64,000 nucleotides of DNA from Rhodococcus sp. NBC_00297. Lineage in GTDB: Bacteria; Actinomycetota; Actinomycetes; Mycobacteriales; Mycobacteriaceae. A program made the translations under genes and the position numbers. Location: the NCBI RefSeq assembly GCF_036173065.1, contig NZ_CP108041.1:186001-250000 (forward strand). Direction: 5' to 3'. A model generated the notes under the pieces. That model made no database searches. It was not told the DNA's origin and saw nothing but the letters and a program-made list of their open reading frames with translations. Numbering within the stretch: the stretch's first letter is position 1; each line of letters opens with the position of its first letter. Of the stretch, positions 62,059-64,000 are shown in pieces.

Positions 62059-63180
62059 ATGACTCAGAACCAGAATCTCGCAGACCTGTCCGCCGCCGGA
62101 GTCTCGGTCTGGCTGGACGACCTCTCCCGTGACCGGATCTCCTCGGGCAACCTGAAGGACCTGATCGACTCCAAGTCGGTCGTCGGCGTCACCACGAACC
62201 CGTCGATCTTCCAGGCCGCCCTGTCGAAGGGCACCTCGTACGACGAGCAGGTGAACGAGCTCGCCGCTCGCGGTGCCGACGTCGATTCCGTCATCCGCAC
62301 GGTCACCACCGACGACGTCCGCAATGCGTGCGACGTGCTCGCACCGGTGTACGAGGCGACCAACGGAGTCGACGGACGGGTGTCCATCGAGGTCGATCCC
62401 CGCCTGGCCCATGACACCGACAAGACGGTCGCGCAGGCGATCGAGCTGTGGAAGATCGTCGACCGGCCCAACGTCCTGATCAAGATCCCCGCCACCGAGG
62501 CCGGCATCCCCGCCATCGCCAAGGTCATCGGCGAGGGCATCAGCGTCAACGTCACGCTCATCTTCTCGGTCGAGCGCTACGAGGCCGTCATGAACGCCTA
62601 CCTCGAGGGACTCGAGTCGGCGAAGGCCGCGGGCCACGACCTGTCGTCGATCCACTCGGTCGCGTCGTTCTTCGTCTCGCGCGTCGACACCGAGATCGAC
62701 AAGCGTCTCGACGCCATCGGAACACCGGAGGCGACCGACCTGAAGGGTAAGGCCGCACTGTCCAACGCACGCCTCGCGTACGTCGCCTACCAGCAGGTGT
62801 TCGAGATCGGGTCGCGTTTCCAAGGCATGCTGACCGACAACGCCCGGCCGCAGCGCCCGCTCTGGGCCTCCACCGGAGTGAAGGACCCGACCCTGCCCGA
62901 CACGCTGTACGTGTCCGAGCTGGTCGCCCCGAACACCGTCAACACCATGCCCGAGAAGACGATGGACGCCTTCGCCGACCACGGCGAGGTCACCGGCGAC
63001 ACCATCACGGGCAAGGGTCAGGAGTCGCAGGCCGTCTTCGACGCCATCAGTGCACTGGGTATCGACCTGACCGACGTCTTCCTCGTGCTCGAGAACGAGG
63101 GCGTCCAGAAGTTCGAGGCGTCGTGGGGCGAACTGCTCGACGCCACCTCCGAGCAACTCTCCGCCGCGTCGAAGAGCTGA
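62059..63180 (+). CDS. tal: Transaldolase
   Basis: A 373-aa class I aldolase-type enzyme, transferring dihydroxyacetone units between sugar phosphates. [20 protein letters not shown] opens it; [18 protein letters not shown] is the family signature; the Schiff-base Lys is in [33 protein letters not shown] and [15 protein letters not shown] follow. It is the longer, actinobacterial/cyanobacterial class. Its start is ATG 62059; zwf starts 3 bp after its stop. Confidence 0.98.
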   Translation: MTQNQNLADLSAAGVSVWLDDLSRDRISSGNLKDLIDSKSVVGVTTNPSIFQAALSKGTSYDEQVNELAARGADVDSVIRTVTTDDVRNACDVLAPVYEATNGVDGRVSIEVDPRLAHDTDKTVAQAIELWKIVDRPNVLIKIPATEAGIPAIAKVIGEGISVNVTLIFSVERYEAVMNAYLEGLESAKAAGHDLSSIHSVASFFVSRVDTEIDKRLDAIGTPEATDLKGKAALSNARLAYVAYQQVFEIGSRFQGMLTDNARPQRPLWASTGVKDPTLPDTLYVSELVAPNTVNTMPEKTMDAFADHGEVTGDTITGKGQESQAVFDAISALGIDLTDVFLVLENEGVQKFEASWGELLDATSEQLSAASKS

Positions 63181-63183
63181 ACC

Positions 63184-64000
63184 GTGGCGACGGAGTCAGC
63201 CACACCCTGGGTGAATCCGCTCCGTGACAGCAGAGACAAGCGTCTCCCGAGGATCGCCGGGCCCTGCAGCCTGGTGATCTTCGGTGTCACCGGCGACCTG
63301 GCGCGCAAGAAGTTGATGCCGGCGGTGTACGACCTCGCGAACCGTGGGCTCCTGCCGCCCGGGTTCGCGCTGGTCGGGTTCGCCCGGCGTGAATGGTCGG
63401 ATCAGGACTTCGGCACCATCGTGCACGACGCGGTCCGCGAACACTCCCGGACGCCGTTCCGTGAGGACGTGTGGGAACGATTGTCGGAAGGCATCCGCTT
63501 CGTGCAGGGGTCGTTCGACGACCCCGCGGCGTTCGATCAGCTCACGAGAACGCTCGCGGAACTCGACGTCGAGCGCGGAACCGGTGGGAACCACGCGTTC
63601 TACCTGTCCATCCCGCCGGGCGCGTTCCCCACGGTGCTCGAGCAGTTGTCGGCGTCCGGTCTCGCCACCGGACCGGAGACCGAGGACGAGGCGCCGCGGC
63701 ACTGGCGTCGAGTGGTGATCGAGAAGCCCTTCGGCCACGATCTCGCGAGCGCGAAGGAGCTCAACGCGATCGTCAACCGGGTGTTCCCGGAGGATCGCGT
63801 CTTCCGCATCGACCACTACCTCGGCAAGGAGACGGTCCAGAACATCCTGGCGCTGCGCTTCGCCAACCAGCTGTTCGACCCGATCTGGAACGCCCATTAC
63901 GTGGACCACGTGCAGATCACGATGGCCGAGGACATCGGCCTGGGGGGTCGAGCGGGGTACTACGACGGCATCGGCGCTGCGCGCGACGTGATCCAGAACC
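63184..64000 (+). CDS. zwf: Glucose-6-phosphate 1-dehydrogenase, cut by the right window edge
   Basis: 272 codons of an NADP-dependent enzyme usually about 500 aa long, catalysing the entry step of the oxidative pentose phosphate pathway. CSLVIFGVTGDLARKKLMPA is the nucleotide-binding region, VVIEKPFGHDLASAK follows, and RIDHYLGKETVQNILALRFAN carries the active-site His/Lys motif. The start is GTG 63184 (ATESATPWVNPLRD). It lies 3 bp after tal and is open at the window end; the opcA and pgl genes usual after it are outside. Equivalent to Rv1447c. Confidence 0.96.
   Translation, partial: MATESATPWVNPLRDSRDKRLPRIAGPCSLVIFGVTGDLARKKLMPAVYDLANRGLLPPGFALVGFARREWSDQDFGTIVHDAVREHSRTPFREDVWERLSEGIRFVQGSFDDPAAFDQLTRTLAELDVERGTGGNHAFYLSIPPGAFPTVLEQLSASGLATGPETEDEAPRHWRRVVIEKPFGHDLASAKELNAIVNRVFPEDRVFRIDHYLGKETVQNILALRFANQLFDPIWNAHYVDHVQITMAEDIGLGGRAGYYDGIGAARDVIQN

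Noticed and set aside
60522-62060. A 512-codon minus-strand frame opposite tkt
   Set aside because: It is a shadow of transketolase; no homology pattern and no start context.

Overview
The window is GC-rich actinobacterial DNA, almost entirely coding. Its gene content is that of the mycolic-acid Mycobacteriales: inhA-fabG1 (mabA), an NlpC/P60 RipA-type peptidoglycan hydrolase, the mannosyltransferase MptB, a sufRBDCSU operon, AcnA with its own TetR regulator, and LppL- and NfeD/SPFH-type genes. A plant-type lycopene beta-cyclase next to ku points to Rhodococcus or a close relative rather than Mycobacterium. Many genes have GTG starts, and neighbours often overlap by 4 bp (ATGA or GTGA). I see no IS element, prophage or CRISPR array. 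One tRNA (Leu, GAG) is present. Two genes are cut by the window edges: uppP on the left and zwf on the right.

Two blocks keep the order known from M. tuberculosis. Positions 1-6.8 kb match the uppP - lppL - pyrD - PEBP - M20 peptidase block (Rv2136c-Rv2141c). Positions 13.9-39.2 kb and 45.9-64 kb match the meaB/mutBA - NfeD/SPFH - ferrochelatase - inhA/fabG1 - VWA/DUF58/MoxR - NlpC/P60 - acn/acnR - ABC-F - suf - mptB - ABC exporter - ctaA - qor - ctaB - tkt/tal/zwf block (Rv1496 down to Rv1447c).

Two stretches interrupt this order. The first (about 7.0-13.9 kb) starts at tRNA-Leu and carries an unusual zinc-ribbon SDR, a GCS2-type ligase, a saccharopine-dehydrogenase-like protein, a class III CoA-transferase and a nucleoside hydrolase. 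The second (about 39.3-45.9 kb) carries an SDR, lycopene cyclase, Ku, and a compact four-gene cassette: thioester-reductase-like SDR, 79-aa membrane protein, phosphatidylserine-decarboxylase-like protein and GNAT-like protein. That cassette looks like an undescribed lipid or amine modification unit and is the best candidate here for a new system.

Several groups work together. MutA/MutB/MeaB form the B12-dependent methylmalonyl-CoA mutase with its chaperone. FabG1 and InhA are FAS-II reductases. MoxR, DUF58 and VWA form an AAA/VWA envelope chaperone unit beside the peptidoglycan hydrolase. SufRBDCSU and the DUF59 protein build Fe-S clusters, which ferrochelatase and aconitase need. CtaA, CtaB and ferrochelatase serve heme and heme A supply. 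Tkt/Tal/Zwf are the pentose phosphate pathway.

Three regulatory sites stand out. A canonical AcnR operator lies inside the acn promoter spacer. An alternating CTTGAT/ATCAAG array with 14-bp spacing covers a leaderless promoter before an HTH gene at 20159. A TCACA-N7-TGTGA dyad lies across the sufR start.
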